NCBI GenBank assembly: GCA_021818075.1
Contig: JAKAFD010000051.1
Coordinates: 1 to 5,336, forward strand
Direction of reading: 5' to 3'
Source: a bacterium
GTDB lineage: Bacteria > Patescibacteriota > Patescibacteriia > Patescibacteriales > Patescibacteriaceae
DNA length: 5,336 nt
Position 1 is the stretch's first letter. Every line of letters starts with the position of its first letter. The translations under genes and the position numbers were made by a program. The notes beneath the pieces were generated by a model. That model was not told the origin of the DNA. It saw only the letters and a program-made list of their open reading frames with translations, and did not search any database. Positions 3,706 through 5,336 of this stretch are shown here, piece after piece.

Positions 3706-5336
3706 TTATTCAAAATGAACATTTTTATCGGCCTCGCCTAATTTTTCCTTAATTAAAGGAAAGTCATGTAAATTGGGGCTGGCGGTCAATAAGTGCTGCG
3801 CAGCCTCTTTGGCCTGGCTCATTAAGACAAAATCAAACAGGCTGGCGACTTTTAATTCGCTAAAGCCTTTCTGCAGAGTGCCATAAACTTCGCCCGGACC
3901 TCTGAATTTTAAATCGGCTTTGGCCAAATCAAAACCGTTATTGAATTTAAGCATCATGGCCAGACGGTCTTTGGCTTTGTCGGCGATAGCGGCCGACAGC
4001 AAACAATATGATTGGTATTCGCCCCGTCCCACGCGGCCGCGATACTGATGGAGCTGCGCCAAACCGAACCGTTCGGCGGACTCAATCATCATGACCGTGG
4101 CATTAGGTACATCAATGCCGACTTCCACCACCGCCGTTGCTACTAAAATATCAGTCTGACCGCGCGTAAAAGCTTGAAAAACTTTTTCTTTGTCGACCGA
4201 CTTCAATTTGCCGTGCAACAAGCCGAGTTTAAATTCCGGAAAAATATCTCTGGCCAAGCGCTCATACTCGGCAGTGGCGGATTTGGCGCCCAATTTATCA
4301 GACTCGTCAATCAGCGGACAAATCACAAAGGCTTGGCGGCCCTTGGTTATTTCCTGCCTCATAAATTCGTAAGCCTGGCTTCTTTCCTCTTCGGCGAAAA
4401 TTTTGGTAATAATCGGGATGCGTCCGCTTGGTTGCTCTTTAATAATTGATAAGGACAAATCATCATACAGCGCCAAAGCCAGGGAACGCGGAATGGGCGT
4501 GGCGGTCATGGATAATAAGTGCGGCGCCGGTTGATTTTTTTTCAATAAGGCTTGGCGCTGGCCCACGCCAAAACGATGCTGTTCGTCCACCACGGCCAAG
4601 GCTAAATTTTTAAAAACGACTTTTTCCTGAATCAGGGCGTGCGTGCCGATAACTAAGTCCACCTCCCCGGCCGCGATTTGCCTCATTAGTTCCGGGCGCT
4701 TAATTTTTTCCGCGCCGCTCAGTTGGCATTTATTGGCAGTAAGCAGGGCGATAGTCAGCTTGGTCTTAGCCGACAAACGACTAAGCGACAGGAAATGCTG
4801 GCTGGCTAAAACTTCGGTTGGCGCCAGCAGAGCCGACTGTAAATTATTCAAAGCAGTATTGTAAATAGCTATAAGCGCCACCACGGTTTTACCGCTGCCG
4901 ACATCGCCTTCCAAGAGTCTCGTCATCGGTTCGCTGCGGTCGATGTCTTTAAGAATTGTCCAGGCGGCGCGGCGCTGGTCGGCCGTTAGGGTAAAGGGCA
5001 AACCGGCAACAAATTGCTTGGTGGCCGCTGCCTGAAACACCACCGGACAGGCGGACATTTTTTTCAAACGGCGGCGGGAAATCTGCGCTCGCAGCTGTAA
5101 ACGCAACAATTCATCAAAAGCCAAACGCTGTCTGGCCGCCTCCGCCTCGACCAAACTTTTGGGGAAATGGACGGCGTAAATCGCCCGCCGCAGGTCCATT
5201 AATTTATAGTTGGTTAAAATATCGGCCGGCAGCCAGTCGGTTAAGGTTTTAGCCAAGCTGATAACCTGGCTGATTAACCAGCGCAGCTGTTTTTGCGTTA
5301 AGTTGGCAGTCAAGCTGTAATTAGGCACCAGACCCT
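3706..5336 (-). CDS. recG: ATP-dependent DNA helicase RecG (partial, N-terminus beyond window)
   Basis: RecG reverses stalled replication forks and moves branched DNA junctions in recombinational repair. Counting from Val at 5328 as residue 1, the motifs come in family order: Walker A GDVGSGKT (141-148), APTEVL (169-174), GTHAL (228-232), the Walker B box DEQH (248-251), MTATPIPRSLA (274-284), VATAVVEVGIDVPNA (396-410), and QLHQYRGRVGR (425-435). The RecG-type TRG region ADLKFRGPGEVYGT (471-484) couples ATP use to translocation. DEQH and TRG mark RecG rather than other superfamily 2 helicases. Residue 1 corresponds to roughly position 170 of the E. coli protein, so the wedge/OB domain that grips the junction is missing only because the window ends; the frame stays open to 5336. 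The GTG at 5328 is therefore not a credible start. The C-terminus is complete, no frameshift is seen, and all catalytic motifs are intact. Confidence 0.97.
   Translation of the reverse strand, partial: GLVPNYSLTANLTQKQLRWLISQVISLAKTLTDWLPADILTNYKLMDLRRAIYAVHFPKSLVEAEAARQRLAFDELLRLQLRAQISRRRLKKMSACPVVFQAAATKQFVAGLPFTLTADQRRAAWTILKDIDRSEPMTRLLEGDVGSGKTVVALIAIYNTALNNLQSALLAPTEVLASQHFLSLSRLSAKTKLTIALLTANKCQLSGAEKIKRPELMRQIAAGEVDLVIGTHALIQEKVVFKNLALAVVDEQHRFGVGQRQALLKKNQPAPHLLSMTATPIPRSLALALYDDLSLSIIKEQPSGRIPIITKIFAEEERSQAYEFMRQEITKGRQAFVICPLIDESDKLGAKSATAEYERLARDIFPEFKLGLLHGKLKSVDKEKVFQAFTRGQTDILVATAVVEVGIDVPNATVMMIESAERFGLAQLHQYRGRVGRGEYQSYCLLSAAIADKAKDRLAMMLKFNNGFDLAKADLKFRGPGEVYGTLQKGFSELKVASLFDFVLMSQAKEAAQHLLTASPNLHDFPLIKEKLGEADKNVHFE

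Noticed and set aside
4174..4864. Plus-strand open frames inside recG
   Set aside because: They are antisense to conserved helicase motifs and have no recognisable domain.
5326..5328. GTG as the start of RecG
   Set aside because: The reading frame is open to the window edge and the residues before and after it match the interior of RecG; the wedge domain must lie upstream.

Overview
The window is compact and every gene reads from the minus strand, so in transcription order it runs from high to low coordinates. The mix is typical of a small-genome bacterium of the Patescibacteria/CPR type. It has two small proteins ending in a double membrane span around GGFMWMT-[AS]-AGNE-x-RVAKG, the hallmark of the 'type IV secretion system pilin' family common in that group. 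It also has very short intergenic gaps, AT-rich spacers and two lineage-type hypothetical membrane proteins. The lineage is inferred from protein style only; no rRNA or marker phylogeny is available here.

Layout: (1) 5336-3706 is the C-terminal ~540 residues of the DNA repair helicase RecG, whose N-terminal wedge domain lies beyond the window edge. (2) 3705-3565 is an AT-rich spacer with a probable weak terminator for recG and a very good sigma70-type promoter (TTGACT, 17 bp, extended TGC-TATTAT) whose -35 box sits inside the terminator stem. (3) 3564-1743 holds two overlapping genes for unrecognised membrane proteins. Both have good Shine-Dalgarno sequences and are probably translationally coupled. 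(4) 1725-1685 is a strong intrinsic terminator, again overlapped by promoter-like boxes for the next unit. (5) 1669-291 is a two-gene pilin-like unit: a 162-residue protein with three VTGGGNAPG repeats, then a 293-residue secreted protein with 16 cysteines in two CCCG-ended modules. They share nearly the same C-terminal membrane hairpin, and neither gene has a visible Shine-Dalgarno. (6) 290-96 is a spacer with two four-unit heptamer arrays in opposite orientation and a possible promoter. (7) 95-23 is tRNA-Lys(UUU).

How the parts may work together: the pilin-like pair looks like one anchor (the membrane hairpin) carrying two different exported heads, made from one transcript. The upstream membrane pair is a separate transcription unit with one long cytoplasmic acidic/basic arm and one extracellular domain, probably a complex of its own. 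RecG and the tRNA are housekeeping neighbours. The least explained items are the inverted heptamer arrays, the cysteine-rich pilin-like protein, the uncharacterised membrane pair, and the repeated terminator-promoter overlap.
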